Positions 43,686 to 56,987 of a stretch of 64,000 nt of DNA are shown piece by piece. This DNA is from Atriophallophorus winterbourni. Lineage: Eukaryota; Platyhelminthes; Trematoda; Plagiorchiida; Microphallidae. The first letter of the stretch is position 1; each line of letters starts with the position of its first letter. Both the position numbers and the translations under genes were made by a program. Under the pieces are notes generated by a model that saw nothing but the letters and a program-made list of their open reading frames with translations, was not told the DNA's origin and made no database searches. The DNA is taken from assembly GCA_013407085.1 (NCBI GenBank), contig JACCGJ010005788.1:34047-98046 (forward strand). The letters are read 5' to 3'.

Positions 43686-43805
43686 GATTCTTGAACTCCT
43701 AAGGCATCTACTACTTTCTCCTTGTTATATTATTTGTAGTTCCCATATTGTTCTATGCTCTATTGTGAAGCTATATGCGTTTTAGACCACTAAAATTGAA
43801 TTGAT

Positions 43806-44658
43806 CCCGTGGTTGCGTCTTCTAATAGATGTCTCACTAACGCCAGATGAAAAGTCGACCAATAAAATATCTCGATTATAATTCACAGTGTTTGACTGTG
43901 TGAATTCAGTACGCTCTGGAACAGATCTTGTTTGTGACGGGAAGTCATGAAATTTCCGCTTATATGAGTGCTCTTACTTCATGCTTGGTGTACATTATCA
44001 GTAAAAGGTTGATCACACAGTGTGCTGTGGTGCATCACATACGGCAAGTCACTTTTCTCGCTTCAGGCACACCTACTTCAAATATATTTTGCAAGCGACG
44101 TTCAGTGAGCTTAAAACGGTCACGACGGGGCGTAAGATAGTGGACTGCTCTCATGAACGTGTCACGTCGGTCTTTGAAAATGAATCAATATGTTTGGAGC
44201 AAATAGCTCGGAAACACGATGAAAGTAATCGTGCTTTCGGGATAAATGAGTGTCAGATTTAAACGGAAATGTTTAAGCATTCACCAAGTGGATCCAAATG
44301 ATTTTAGATTTATTCTAGATTAAAATATACCGATAACCACTGGCATGGGCAAAAGTATGGGTAAGCGAGTTGAGCATAACTACAAGCAATGGGGTTTTCT
44401 TGCTGATAATATTTTCGTCGGAAAGGCCGTTGTTGTTGATACTTTCAGACTGCCTTCTTCAGAGATGTACAAAGTTAATTGGCCACGTCCACTAAAACTA
44501 AACTTCCGGAAGGGACTATGATTGATACCGTACGTTCCAACTGGAAATGCTAGAATCGCAAAATCACCAAAGGTGTAATCCTTTCCAATTAAAGAAATAC
44601 TGGTTGCAGGATTGTCACGTCCGGGGCGGTTTTGGGGATGAGCTCTCAATTTCAAAAA
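43806..44658 (+). pseudogene. LINE 5' region and ORF1 remnant (unit C)
   Basis: It is better kept than in A and B: after FRLPSSE it reads MYKVNWPRPLKLNFRKG without the stop seen in A and B. Frames around it are still broken. Confidence 0.6.
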
Positions 44659-46450
44659 AATGCTCCAATGGCACGCGTCTTATATAGCCTCTGACAACTA
44701 AGTCCAGCTCTTGGCCTGCATACGTTGTACTGTGTGAGCCGGTGGAACTGCCTCTACTCACATGAGAAAGGGCGAAGGCGGCTGGTGCCTTAAAACCAGC
44801 CTGCTTCGAGCATGTGGATCTCGTATGTCAATGAAGGTCCACCTATGGGAAGAAAAACCTCATCTTATTTAATCATGGAAAAGGCTTCATGAGTCAACGT
44901 TGAGTAAAATTCCGAAGCCAGAGTACCGTTAAGCACCTGCGACGGCATCGTTTTCCAAAAGTATCAGCCTAGCTGTTCCTCTAGTTCCGTTGGTGCCGTG
45001 GAGAGGGAGCACTTGCTGCATGAGCATCATCTAGTTCTCCACATTTAACTGCTCTGGCCTACATCACAACTACCAATGGGAGGACACTATTTCGTTTCCA
45101 CGGATAATAACACGGGAAGCAGCAGATACCGGTTAAAAGCTATGGCTCGACTGTCGTAGAGCTTAGCACATGGGGCTGCTTCCGACGGTGGGAGAGATTT
45201 TCGCCTCTCATTGGACGGCTACCGCCCACCTCAAGCTGGGCTGCCCCCGATCAATAAGGTGCCGTCTCGCCAAGGTCTGTTATCCTCATTTGTTGCATGG
45301 AGATAACGAATAAACCGACAAGCAGACTGTGTTTCCGCACCAGCTAAAAGGATTACTAAACAACGAAGGTTATTTCTCCTACTGGATAGCTGGAACGTCC
45401 GGTCCATGTTTCCAGAATTTCATGACGACGTCTCGAATATCTGAGGCATAATAAAATCACATATGATTAACAATGAGCTAAAGAGGCTGAATGTCGACGT
45501 GGCTGCCCTGCAATATACGCAATTACCAGACACTGGTATGCTAACAGAATGAGATTACACATTTTTGGAAAGAAAGGGGTTCTAATGAACCTCGACTGCA
45601 TGGAGTTAGTTTTGCCGTGTGAAACGACATACTGAAAGCAGCAGAACCAAGCAGCAGTGGGAACGAACAGATTTGTACTCTAAATCTGAAGTGCATTAGT
45701 GATACCCTTACGTTGGCACCGACGCTCTCTGCGACGCCTGCTGAAACAGACGCTTTTTATCATAACCTCGCAACAGTCCTCAAAAACGTGCCACAAAAAA
45801 CTGTGTAGTAGTATTTGTTTATTTCAATGCCAGTTTTTGTGCAGATTACGAGTCTTGGCAAAAGTGTCTCGGAAATTTCGTTATAGGTAAAACCAATGAA
45901 AATGGAAAACGCCGTTTAGAAATGTGCACACAGTTCAGTCTCTGTGTCAGTAACCCTTTTCTTAAAACAAAAAACAGCATTAAGTCTCTTAAAAACATCC
46001 TCGCGCTAAGTATTGGCATCAGCTTGATCTTATTCTTGTTAGGCGCAGTAATACAGGAAGCGTATACCTCACCCAATCATATCACATCGCAGATTACAAC
46101 ACTGATAATTCACTGGTCCGTGCAAAACTGAAGCTTCTCCACGAGAGATTTCAACGCACCACATCGTCTGCTTATCCTAGGATAGACGTCACTCGCATGT
46201 GCGAAACTAATCTAGCTGCGCGATTTACAAATGGCTTTACTGCCGAATTTCACAAGACAACCGCCCTGGAATCGTCTTCAAGAAACTGGAAATCTATAAA
46301 AAGTTACATATACCGAGTCGCACTTTCCGCTTCCGGTTCTAAGACGAAAGACAGCAACTAATGCCATATTTACTGCATCGATGCAACTCATGGCAGCAGT
46401 TAAATTGTGTACCGGTAGACATATTGCGAATCACCCACATTACGAGATTC
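44659..46450 (+). mobile_element. Dead RTE-like endonuclease fragment (unit C)
   Basis: It is the counterpart of 3481-5335. Before about 45240 it carries many private changes, after which it tracks B. About 70 bases at the right end are lost (CATTACGAG joins directly to ATTCGGTTC near 46447). Confidence 0.6.
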
Positions 46451-46919
46451 GGTTCATTGTTTGATTGTCTCTGTGTTATTTTCAGTGGATTGCTGGTCTA
46501 TTATCATTTTCCTCGTTTGAAAACGCTCAATATTCATCTATCTAATAACAGATCTTTTTGCTCTTACCTGCATATATTTACTGCTCTCCCTATCAAACCA
46601 GCAATGCCCTAGTCTTTTCAGAATTGATTTTCAATTTAATCGAGTTCCATCCAAAAAATGTACCTACTTAACACACTATGTATTAGTCTTCCTAATCCAA
46701 CCTCGGAAAACCATCTCATAACTTGATCCTCTCGCTTCCTTCAGCTTTATCAGATTTACGGCCGTTTGCCCTCTGCGGACCTACACCGACTTCTCACCAA
46801 TCATTCTATCAATTATTTCATTTTGGAAACATCTATTTGCTTTTCGGAAAGCACGGGATTCCGGGAGAGAGATATTTTTATTTGGACAATTTTCATATAC
46901 AGACACTTATATAGCTATA
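46451..46919. other. AT-rich spacer (unit C)
   Basis: Nothing was recognised. Confidence 0.45.
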
Positions 46920-47418
46920 CATTGGAACCCACCTACTACGAACTCGTTTTCAACGAATTCTTGGGTTGAACGAACACACCATGATTTTCCAAATAACTTC
47001 CTTCTTTGTAAGACTATTTAAAACATTCGTATAACGAATCTGTTCGTTACGAATCTCGCCTTTTACGAGCACTGTACACGTTCCCGGCAGCTATGTTTGT
47101 TTAATAAAGTTCATACAAACAACGAACTCGCTTGGTCTTGCCTTTAACACACAACGCTTTAAAATAAATTTACTATTATTAACATGAACTTAGATTTAAT
47201 GTTGTGATCTGTGTGCTGTGGCATCATCTATTCGTCAAATGCTTGCACGCATGCAGAAACACACAAAAGTAAGATATTCTTCATTTCTTTATTGTTTACA
47301 CGTGTACAGTAAAACGGCGGCAAAATCACGTCTGGCAATGCGTTTACTTGCAACGAATTCCACTTTTAACGAACATTTTACTTTCACCCCAGAGATTCGT
47401 TGTACCCGGGTTCCACTG
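46920..47418. mobile_element. pogo/Tigger-like MITE, 499 bp (unit C)
   Basis: Its ends, TA duplications (46918-46919 and 47419-47420) and length are the same as in A and B. Confidence 0.75.
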
Positions 47419-48607
47419 TATATTGTAATAATATTTTTCGTAAAATGCCTATCTCCACGCTCAGTCATACTCGCTTATTTTATTAATCAAACATTAGCCA
47501 CAATCAGCGCAACTGCTAATTTTTGAGTAAAAACGTTCTCAGCACAGTGATAAGTTTGCCTCTTTACAACTATGTACAACAATAGATTTCGACTTAACCA
47601 TATTCTATTATCCCATCTCATCAAACCAATCAATGATCAAACCAAATGTATGTCGTACTCATGTCAGCAAATGTGTCCAAACGACTCCGATTGAATGCTC
47701 CTTCGTGAAGAGCATACAATATGCTGGCCAGGAGGAAACGATTTCAGATAAGCATGTCCAGTGCAGTGAAACCTAAGGGTGATTTAATATAATTACCAAT
47801 GTCGCACGTCTGATTCACACAAATTTAGAACCAATGGTCAATTTAAATTTCCATGTCAAGTTCTAATTACAAATTTACATTTGGCTGCGAAGAGACAAAT
47901 GTCGCATAACAAGGGATATTTTTAAATAGAATTTGATACGCTGCACTAGAGTTTTTTTTATTTTTTCATATCTACACATATGTATAATGCATTTTCAGGG
48001 ATCAATTCTTGTTGTCTACTTACGCGTAGCAAATATTTAAACTTTTAAATAGTTCGCTCAACTTTGAATCGTAAATATACTACTTACAATGTAATCGGTA
48101 GTTTCATACCTGAATATAGTTTGTCAAACACAATTAAAGGATATCTCAAGGGATTCTAATTATTTATATGTATACTTTTCATGAGCTTCTAATTTATAGC
48201 ATCTGAGTTAACACGATACCATTGAACATTTATGTTTGGATGAATCATTCGATTGGCGCTATCGACTATATATTCTAGATGAGCAAATTTTGAGTTACAG
48301 ACGGTTGAACTTGTAGTAGAAGCAATAATCATATTCTCTGTTCTGTCAAAAGTGTGAAACGTTGGTCTTCCTGATGAAAATCGCCTGATAACAACAGCCG
48401 TGTTAAATTTCTTAAAACGTACTCAACTCCAACCTCTCGCAATCCCTTGCAAACTGAGTGACGACAGTTGTCGGGAAAATACCTGCGAAAGCTTAACCGC
48501 AGCATTTCATTCGCTGAACTGACGTCACATGTACCTCTTCGTTTCATCATAATAAGATAAGCACACCGACTAAAGAATCTATGTTACCATGTACGTGAAG
48601 CATCAAC
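47419..48607. other. AT-rich spacer (unit C)
   Basis: No gene was seen. It is identical to B by eye. Confidence 0.45.
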
Positions 48608-48871
48608 ATGAGTGACACATCTCAGTTAAGTGTCCCTAATTCAGTGTGAATTCAAGTTGGTGGTAAATTTATTGCTCGGATAGAGAGTAACGACCGTAGC
48701 TTGCTCAAAGATAAAAACACTTTTTCCTCAGTTTTATCCATAAGTAACGCCCCAAATATAGCTAAGAAGGTTTTAGGTTTGGTATAAACTGTAAATCGTC
48801 AGTGTCAGCAACACAACGCTATTTTCTGCAAATTTGGTACTTATTCGTCTCTTGGCAAAATTGAAATTTCG
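48608..48871 (+). pseudogene. Degenerate frame, function unknown (unit C)
   Basis: It is the counterpart of 28465-28728 with the same internal stops. Confidence 0.3.
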
Positions 48872-49865
48872 TTTCTCGCAAAAAGGTTTTTATTGATGTA
48901 ATCGATGAATTTATTTCTACATACTAAATAATGATTTTTGGATGATAAGTATAAATCTTTCGCGATATACACGGAAACGAGAACGGACGCAAGACAGATG
49001 AAAGTTCAGGGAATCGAAAAGCCAGAATGTGAACATCCGATTGATCATTGCAAAGTTAATGTTTCTTAGATTAAGAAATCCTACTAGCATTGACTTTTAC
49101 CGTTGAGCGTTGATTCTGATGTGCGTAATTTTTAAATAAGATTACCTCGGCAGTTCACAGCCAGGTCACTTATATGCTGAGATTAGATACTGCATCATAT
49201 AAATAATCATATGCATGAAACGTGGATTAAGTAACGTTACGCGCATTGAATCACGGTTACCCTGCTACAGCCACTCTTCTCATAGCCCGACGTATCAATC
49301 CACCAAACAGATAAGATATTTCATGTTGTGACGCACATTAAAAGAAGTCTCTTGGCATATCGTAGTATACTGCTTTGTGCCTTTGAATATATAATAAAAA
49401 TACATGATTTTACTTGGATGACCAATTTCTTGTCTGATAATCAACACGACGAACATAAGAAAACTGAATGAGTATTATATAAGCAATCCTCTGAGCGGAT
49501 GCAAGTTGACATATCAAATAAATAAAGGAAGTTTTCGAGTTTCGAACTGAAAAACCTCAACTAGCTTTATATATTACTATCCGTTTCGGTCCGCTGCTAT
49601 CAACGACGATAGTAATAGTTGGTTCAGGAAGACCTGAAACATTAGAAAAGTGGTAAACAAATTCATATTGTCCCTCCTCGGCGTGACTTGCCTGTCTAAC
49701 TGATCTAAGTCAACCGAACAAATAATTGTGATTGACGAAAGCTTTGCTTGGGTGGATTATATTATAACTATGTTTCATCATAAAGCTTATTTGTTTCTGT
49801 GAAAAATTACCAATAAATAGCATTTGCCATTTTTATTTTGAAAACATTCTTAACAAAATACTACC
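48872..49865. other. Spacer (unit C)
   Basis: No gene was seen. It keeps the block near 49276-49432 that B has lost, with several single-base losses relative to A. Confidence 0.5.
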
Positions 49866-50232
49866 AATTTGCAATTTGTTCGTACAACAAACCACAATGT
49901 TCAAACACAGAATCAGGTAGTGATTCGTGGTCAAGCACTCAAGGCGCTTGTGGATGACCAAAGTGATTTGTTGCTCACATCCCCCGAAATTACACTTCAC
50001 TACCAGTTTCTGGCTGTTTGCCATCGTCAGGTGGAGACAGTAAGATTAAGTTCAGTAAACCTTGAAACAGTGGATAAATGGTAAACAAGGTTATACTTAA
50101 ATGCCACTGTTTCATAGGGTTCGTACAACGAACCACGATGTTCAAACACAGAATCACAAAGTGATTCTTGGTCGAGCACTCTAGGCGCTTATGGATGACC
50201 AAAGTAATGTGGTGTGTAAATGTGGGGGATGT
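49866..50232. repeat. Pair of hairpin-rich dispersed repeats (unit C)
   Basis: It is identical in layout to the B pair. The second copy has both perfect 7-bp hairpins. Confidence 0.58.
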
Positions 50233-50616
50233 GAGCAACACATTACTTTGAAGTCGCTTCGTTGTCCTCCAGATAAGCTGAACTGGCTAGCTTTGACAAT
50301 TATTAGCGTTATTTGAACCAATAGTCTGAGAACAACCTTAATTACGAATGACTCATCGCTTGAAATATGTCTGCGGAAGTTCGCTAAATTTTGCTCCAAT
50401 AATTTTGATAATTTTAGGCAAACATAGCCGAAGATAAATATACGAATTTGAAGAAATAAAACTTGGCTGTAAAATTGTTGGCGAGATATTTACAAATGTA
50501 AAAATAGAACTGAGAAATGATTTGTATTGAAGAAAATGTCGGAGATTTCAAATTGTTGTCCCAGTCTGAACACAAAATAAGTTTTGTTTCACATCATGGC
50601 TAAGTAATATTGATCC
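50233..50616. other. 3' flank of p62-like gene (unit C)
   Basis: This AT-rich stretch probably includes the 3' UTR. Confidence 0.4.
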
Positions 50617-51763
50617 TCATTTTGAACCCGCTTCCAGTTTGTCGATGATTTCATTCAAATTTCCATTGTGCAACTTGATCAATGTTTTTAATTCTTTTTC
50701 ATCTTGTGTGAAACCCATCTTTCGGAGTGTAATCATGGCAACTTTAACATGTTTGGATTTCATCTTCTTCCCATCTTGTTCAATTTCTTTTGTTTTTCCC
50801 GATACATCATCCGGCCCTTCTTTATTCTTGGCTTCCGGGGATTCCTTTGTTTCGTTGATAGCCACCTCATTTTCAACCGTCGGTTTTTCTTTTACTTCAG
50901 GTGGGACAATCGGTGGGCTTGAATTTTGGGCAATTTTTGGACACTCTGCACAATGTGTGCAGTGAACATGTACGGTGAATGGAATTTGGGCAGGTTCATG
51001 CTTGTGATCTTCCTCTAGTGGTTTATTCGGCTTTGAACATTGTTCACTCTCTGGTTTCACTGGCTTATCATTAATTGTGACACGCTTCTTCTCAGGTTTG
51101 ATCTCGTCATCGGAATCGCTGTCGCTGGAAGATTCCTGCTCAATTTTAGATTCTTCCACTGTTGGTTGAGCCTCATTCTCCTCAGGTATCTCACCAAAAA
51201 TCGTTCGATGTTCCCGCTTGTCTGGTGAAACAAAAAGGCGCACCGCTTTTTCTGAAGCGTGTGTATCCGAGAAGAAATCTACTGCTTCTTGTAGGTCGTG
51301 ATGATCGCGTATGGTGCAGTAGTCTGTGCCATCTGTGAATAGACGAAAAATGAAATTCGTGTTTACAAAATTATCGACCTTATTTGGTCAGTACCCTTCA
51401 AATTTGAATAATACAAATACCGTTTATCCAAATGCTGTTTATTCGGAGCATTTGGAAAAGTCTTGCTTAATGCCACAGCACATCAAATTTAAACTCAATA
51501 ATCCATTTGCTTATTTTGACTATATTTTATAACCTCAGATTTACGGTGAAAATATTTATTAGAACTCGCAAATAGAAAAAGCTGTTCAGCTTACCATGCC
51601 AGGAAATATAGAAATTTCCAGCTCTTCTGCCAAATAGTCGCTTCAGTCGTTCAATTAAACATTTGAATGCACTTTCGTCCACTTTTCCTTTGAGAACCCA
51701 ACGTGTTACTTCGGTTTTCGTGTCCGTACGGTCGGAAGCGGTCACAAGTTTGAAGACAGGCAT
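50617..51763 (-). CDS. Sequestosome-1/p62-like autophagy receptor, 294 aa, two exons (unit C)
   Basis: Exon 1 is 51763-51595 and exon 2 is 51332-50617, with the 262-nt intron at the same place and the same splice sites as in B. The protein is the same as B's: PB1, LIR-like F-G-E-I, acidic serine stretch, Cys/His cluster and UBA. The copy lies inside the stretch where B and C look identical, so the identity reflects recent duplication or conversion rather than proven selection. Unit C departs sharply from B only about 200 bp upstream of the ATG, so the two genes could differ in distal regulation. Confidence 0.84.
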
Positions 51764-51812
51764 TCTCTGTTTGCGAAATCTTTAACTGATTCTTCCATTT
51801 AAATTCGATGGT

Positions 51813-51845
51813 TTTTATAGTTTTGCCAGCATGTACTTTACGTCA
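51813..51845 (-). promoter_or_regulatory. TATA box and CRE-like site of p62 copy C
   Basis: TATAAAA at 51819-51813 and TGACGTAA at 51845-51838 are unchanged from A and B. Confidence 0.5.
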
Positions 51846-52611
51846 TTATCATCGAGAATAATGTCAACGTCCTTGAAAGTCGAGATTTCATTCGCTCTAA
51901 TATATTACTCAACATGACGTGACGGATTATGAATTTTGTCACATCAATCGTAGTTCACTATCAGCAAACGAAACTTTGACAGCGTTTTTATCACATGATT
52001 CACTGTTCTGAGTAACGCAGTTTCATAAGATCAGTTCTTACAATACCATTAACACACAGTCAACAAATTGATGAAACGTTCTGCTGTAATTTAGCATGGC
52101 ATTACAATATCGTTTTAGCAAAATTTATTTGGCAATTTAATTAGTGCTATAGGTTTTCATTATTATTCTACCAATGAACTCACGGAAATCAAGAAAGCAT
52201 ATTTTAGACTAACAAACACTTTGCATTCGATGTCATTTCTAGCAGAGTTTAAGCGTTGATAAGGAATAGTATGATTGTGATAAACATGGCTTCAAAAGTT
52301 CAAGTTTTATCACAATCTGCTGAAAAATGGCCATAGAACATTCATTTTAGGGTAACTTACTAAGACAGCGAATATCATGATCACCACTTTTAAAGAACAA
52401 ACACGAAATATTGTCAAAATGTAAATAACGAACAATAACAAAAGATAAACTTGTGCAAACGCTGCAATACTTACTTCCCTCCAGTATTTCTATTTGCGGA
52501 AGGCTTTATATTAAGGTTGCTAAATAATTAATAGCGAAACCCACTTTATAGCCGGCAATTTTGGTCTATTTTCTTTATGTATTTCCACATCGAGTATCTC
52601 GAACCAGACTT
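51846..52611. other. Spacer upstream of p62 copy C, start of divergent tract
   Basis: Near 51958-51980 C has an extra ACTATCAGCAAACGAAACTT-type segment. From there on substitutions and indels relative to A and B become frequent. No gene was seen. Confidence 0.55.
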
Positions 52612-52853
52612 CAAGGTCGTCAGACAAGAGCTTTTTTCCTGAATCGATGTTGTGCTTCAGCCATTTCATTATTCCTCTCAAAGTGGTTTCTCCAGGCATA
52701 CATTTTGATTGACTCCATTACTTCAAATGACACTGGCATTAAATCTATCAGACGGTAATATAATAGATTTTTTCATTTCACTAACCTCGAAGATTGGACT
52801 AATCAGTTTTCCAGTTTTTTGCGCGAAACTTTGAGCATTATCATGAACAGGTC
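52612..52853 (-). pseudogene. CR1-like RT fragment, minus strand (unit C)
   Basis: It is homologous to 11577-11820 but more decayed, with no open frame left over its full length. Confidence 0.52.
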
Positions 52854-53099
52854 GGGCGTCGGCATTGCTAGTTCTGAGGAGATGTTATGTCAGATGTTGG
52901 AGCTAAGTTGACTTTTCAAGGTTGTTTGTGATGTTACTGTTTCAATTATGTTTGGAGGGAATTCCGGTTGAAACAATCTGCATAAAACTTGAGAATTTCT
53001 CATCCACTACACTAAAATTATTGCCCACGGAACTGACTAAGGCAACAATATTTGAAATAAAACGTCTTGATAAGCTATATATAAATTAAACACTAGGTG

Positions 53100-54600
53100 A
53101 AAAAGACACTAGGAATATATGGAAGATCTCAAGAAAACGTTGCAGCCCGGACACAATACGCAAGTTGCCAAGCAGCTCGCTATATCCAGTTAGTCTGAAT
53201 TTCGGCGGTGAAACTCATGTTACTAATAATCAGTCAACTTTCACGTGTTCACAAGTAGATAACGAAGATTTCACGATATCCGTATATGCTGCCCACAGAA
53301 GGCTATGTGGAACAAACGTGAACAAGGTCTTAACCCAGATAGGGTAACTTCAATGGTACTTGAAATATGTGAATAATTGATCGCCAAACCAATAGCTTTC
53401 ATTTGCAACCGTTGTCTCTCTTCTGCTACCATTGCAAATGGTTGTAAAACTGTTACAATTAGAACTGTCCACAGGGAAACTGCAAGAAAGTTCGACCCGT
53501 TAGCATGCTCTCCACGAAACTTGAAAATCAAGGAGAGCCTAGTTCTTGATCGCCTAAAAAAGCTACCAACGTTGGAGGATGAGTATCAATTTGATTACCG
53601 CAAGCACCGCCCTATCTTTGATCTTGTTGTAGGTCTAACTCACACATATTTGAAAAAATATTAACAATAAATCACTAGACAATAAAGTTTTTCCCTTGGT
53701 TACACCTACGCATTCGGTTCTGACGATCGTGTCCGACTGACGGACCGACTCAAAATGCGAGCCATACCAAACGAAAATAACGAAACGGTTAAGTGGAAAC
53801 CTTTTCGACAGATCTCACTATGATGAACTTAACATAGTCTCCTTTCACCCGACTGTGACAGCGCTACCTCCATGAGCAATTCTATTTCTTTGCTTTTTTT
53901 GGCACACCTGAATAAGAACATAACAGCTTTATTCGCGTAAACGAATTTCCTGCAATAATATTACTTCAACTATACAAATATACTTATCCAAAAACGTCAC
54001 TTATGCTTTTTTACGGTTAGAATTCCACAGTCTCCATCAACTTTTACCTTGAAATACGTGGACGACGTTGTTATTTACTGTGCAATACTCATAAATAACT
54101 CTTTAAATCATTTTTCTGTCACTTTAGAGGGAATTTCTACATGACAAAATGAGAGTTGCCAATTTTCGAATCCCAATATATGGAATGGAGTAATCTGGGC
54201 AGTGAACGTCGTGATGCAACTTGCGGTAATCTCACTGTAACTAGAATCAAGTCTGCGGAAATGACTAGCTGGAATTGCGTCCAGTATCTTGAAGTCACCA
54301 TATCCGACAACCTTACATAGACACCTCATTTTATTACTTTACTCACTAAAGTACGTAGGCTTTTTAATGCTTTCCATCCTTGTGCACTCGGCGTTAAGTC
54401 TAAGCTATTTTCACTTCATATTCTCTTTCAATTTACTTTATAATCTGTACTGTTCACCTGTTATTTACCCTGCACTTCTTTCAATAGACTTCGTGTTGCT
54501 CATACGTTGTATCAAAATCGTTTCATGCGCAAGCTTTATTCTTAATGAAGACACTCTTTAAAAAAATCTTGGAACAACATTTTTCCTCTTGCAGTTGACT
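53100..54600 (+). pseudogene. Old CR1/Jockey-like LINE with RT blocks (unit C)
   Basis: This is a broken plus-strand reverse transcriptase. Near 53380-53520 the text reads ICNRCLSSATIANGCKTVTI, the finger region. Then come ESLVLDRLKK, LEDEYQFDYRKHRPIFDLVV and LTHTYLKK (QFGFR-like block). KYVDDVVIY at 54052-54078 is the catalytic YVDD box. Then follow WSNLGSERRDATCGNLTVTR, VQYLEVTISDNLT (the Y-LG-x-I--NL--W block), and YNLYCSPVIYPALLSIDFVL with RCIKIVSCAS, a C-terminus typical of fluke CR1 elements. Stops and frameshifts throughout make it dead. It is the most complete of the three unit copies. Confidence 0.7.
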
Positions 54601-55409
54601 TAGAGATACTATCCACAATGATAATTTTGACTCGCTGCATGGTAATTTTCTTGAAAGTCAAGCTTCCTCAAAGGCTCGATCAAAACACATTTTATACCCT
54701 TTAGAACGTCTTCATATCAACAGTCATTTTCTCTATTTGTCTCAAGATACCTTTGTCAAAGTGAACTGTTTATCGGAAAATTACGATCGGGGTTATCTCG
54801 TTTAGATCATGTGAAACATTTTCAGTAAATTTCTTGTATGTTTTTGTGCAGTATTCGCTGGGTTTTTAACACTAATCTTAATCTGAAATTCCAAATATTT
54901 TGGATTAAACGTTTTTTCAAACTTCATTCCAGTCAACATGCGCGATAAATTTTAATTTTCTCACTGAATGGTTAACTGTTTCATGTTTAATTAATCTGAA
55001 ATCTACCACTCTTTGAAAAAATCTAAGTCCCCTTTTTGTCTTTTGCTATATGAAGTCAGCGTCAATCACAATATAGGGAAAATTTTCATGATTATCAAAC
55101 CCATATCAATCGTAATGCGGAGCTCAAATTCCCTTTTGCCGCTATTTGTCTACCCGAAATCTGCATCCAAGCAATCACTCTAATTCTGCACCCTCAATAG
55201 CCGTGAATTTGTGTGTCTCAAATAGGGTTTAGCCCGCCTCTTCCCGTTATTTATTATGTGTCGGAGTGCATTGATCATCTATCGAGAGAAATAGAAAACA
55301 GTGATTAGCGATAATGAAATTGTGAAAATTAGGAAGGATGCATCTTTGTAAAAATAATAATTCAAAACACAGACTAAGCTGAGAATCTGGAGAGTCAGTT
55401 AGATAAAAA
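54601..55409. other. Spacer (unit C)
   Basis: No gene was seen. It is partly homologous to A 12980-13400, but the Penelope motif found there was not recognised here. Confidence 0.45.
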
Positions 55410-55705
55410 GTATTAAACAATGTGTATTGTAAACAAGTTGCGTTTGTATGCTACTGTTAAATATGGTTTGTACGACCCATGATCATGCACAAACAGCACG
55501 AAATCGGTCGTGGTGTGTGTGTGTGTGTGAAAGAAAAGCATGCGCCATTCTCCAATAGGGGCTTACAAGGGCAATTGTATACCATTCCTCCACTGCTTCA
55601 AGGCACACAGATCCTGATCTTACTGTCCTTACCTACTGAGCGCAAACGTCGTGAAACCGGTCGTGGGGTGTGTGATGGAAGTGTTAATGAACATTTTTGT
55701 TTAAA
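55410..55705 (+). repeat. Dispersed repeat with ACCGGTCGTGG/TG run (unit C)
   Basis: It is the counterpart of 13411-13705. The first TG run (55516-55529) is longer than in A and B. Confidence 0.42.
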
Positions 55706-56611
55706 ATAATGACTTTAAATACTATCTAAATGTGAATTTGTTTTGAATCATGCCCGCTACCAGTTTGGATTAACTTGGGAGATATTTGAAATTTTTTTTC
55801 TTCTCTGTATAACTTTTGCTCTGAAATTAACAGATAATTACGCCATTTTTTAACTAAACTAACTATATTGTAGAGTAATTTCCAAATGAATGGAAAATAC
55901 GTTTTTCAAATCAGGAAAACATTTAAACGGAATCAACAATCGCCCATTCAACAATACATAAACAATCCTATATTGAACATCCTATCACCGCAGCCCGATG
56001 CAGCACAACTCCTGTGATCACACTGTAGAACCACGTCAATATTTCCGCCTTAACTAAAAAATTTCTAAATTCTGGCATTATTGGAATTAGTTTTTCTTTA
56101 TTAAATTCAAAGATTTATATGTTGCATCGCTTCAAGTAGCGGTTGTTAATAATAAGTTTGTAAATCCATCATCATGTTATGCGTGATATACTTTCAGATT
56201 TTAGAATCTACAATGTTTTGACAATTAACATTACGTTCAGTATGTTTGCATTCACATTTTTAATCGGATGGCCTGTTTCAATAAATGTCAACCATGAGTG
56301 TCCGTCTCTATCTGAGATTGTTTGAATCGGGCCAAATCTTTTCACGTGCAGCGGTCCGACTCAGAGAGTTATGTAATATCCGCTTGTCCGAGATGCAGCT
56401 AGCTATGTATTTTTCTTATATTAGTTTCTTGTAAAGGTCTTTGACTCATAAATGTTTGGAAATATAAACTAGTTTTATACAGTTAAAGTCATTGCTGCTT
56501 TTTACCTCACCATGCCTAACTAGTAGGAATAATCTACTTTTGTGAAACGAATTATCATAAGACTGTTATTCCAGTATTGAATAGAGTGGTAAACATAGTT
56601 TTCGAAATCAC
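55706..56611. other. Spacer (unit C)
   Basis: No gene was seen. It contains about 100 extra bases near 55815-55920 relative to A. Confidence 0.45.
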
Positions 56612-56700
56612 GTCTCCCGATGGTTCGCACAACGAACTTAGAGTTTCAAACATAGAAACACTGAGTACCTGCTGGTCCAACGCTCAAGATGTAGTCTGGT
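56612..56700. repeat. Decayed copy of the hairpin repeat (unit C)
   Basis: GATGGTTCGCACAACGAACT, then AGTTTCAAACAT, then TGGTCCAACGCTCAAGATG matches the family at 49866. Confidence 0.45.
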
Positions 56701-56987
56701 GCTTAGAAAATAATAATTTGAACAAGCGGTTGTATTTGTGTAAGTTTTCAAATGAAATCATGTCTACGAAGGACTTGTATATATTCATGAAAATAAGGTT
56801 TGCAATGAATCGGTTATAACAAAATTTTGGTAACGTTTCGCTTCTAAACACAGAAGCTTCGTCATACCAAGGGTGTCGGTACGAACAGTGTTCAGGTTTA
56901 AATGGCATTTTCTTGACTAATCCTGAGTTCTCTAATGGGAGATCAAGACAATTGATCACCTCCCCTATATGCTGTGTTAATCCCTGA

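Larger units (their letters stand above)
42765..43805 (+). mobile_element. CR1/SR1-like LINE 3' end remnant (unit C)
   Basis: It is shorter than in A and B because of the 393-bp deletion at its left side. The nested insert and 3' UTR with AATTGA tail remain. Confidence 0.66.

Noticed and set aside
54289..54561. 90-codon hydrophobic plus frame that looks like a membrane protein
   Set aside because: It is part of the frameshifted LINE RT C-terminus, with YCSPVIYPAL and RCIKIVS typical of fluke CR1 elements.
56684..56959. 91-codon minus-strand frame across the left Penelope arm
   Set aside because: It spans the arm boundary and unrelated flank, and has no motif.
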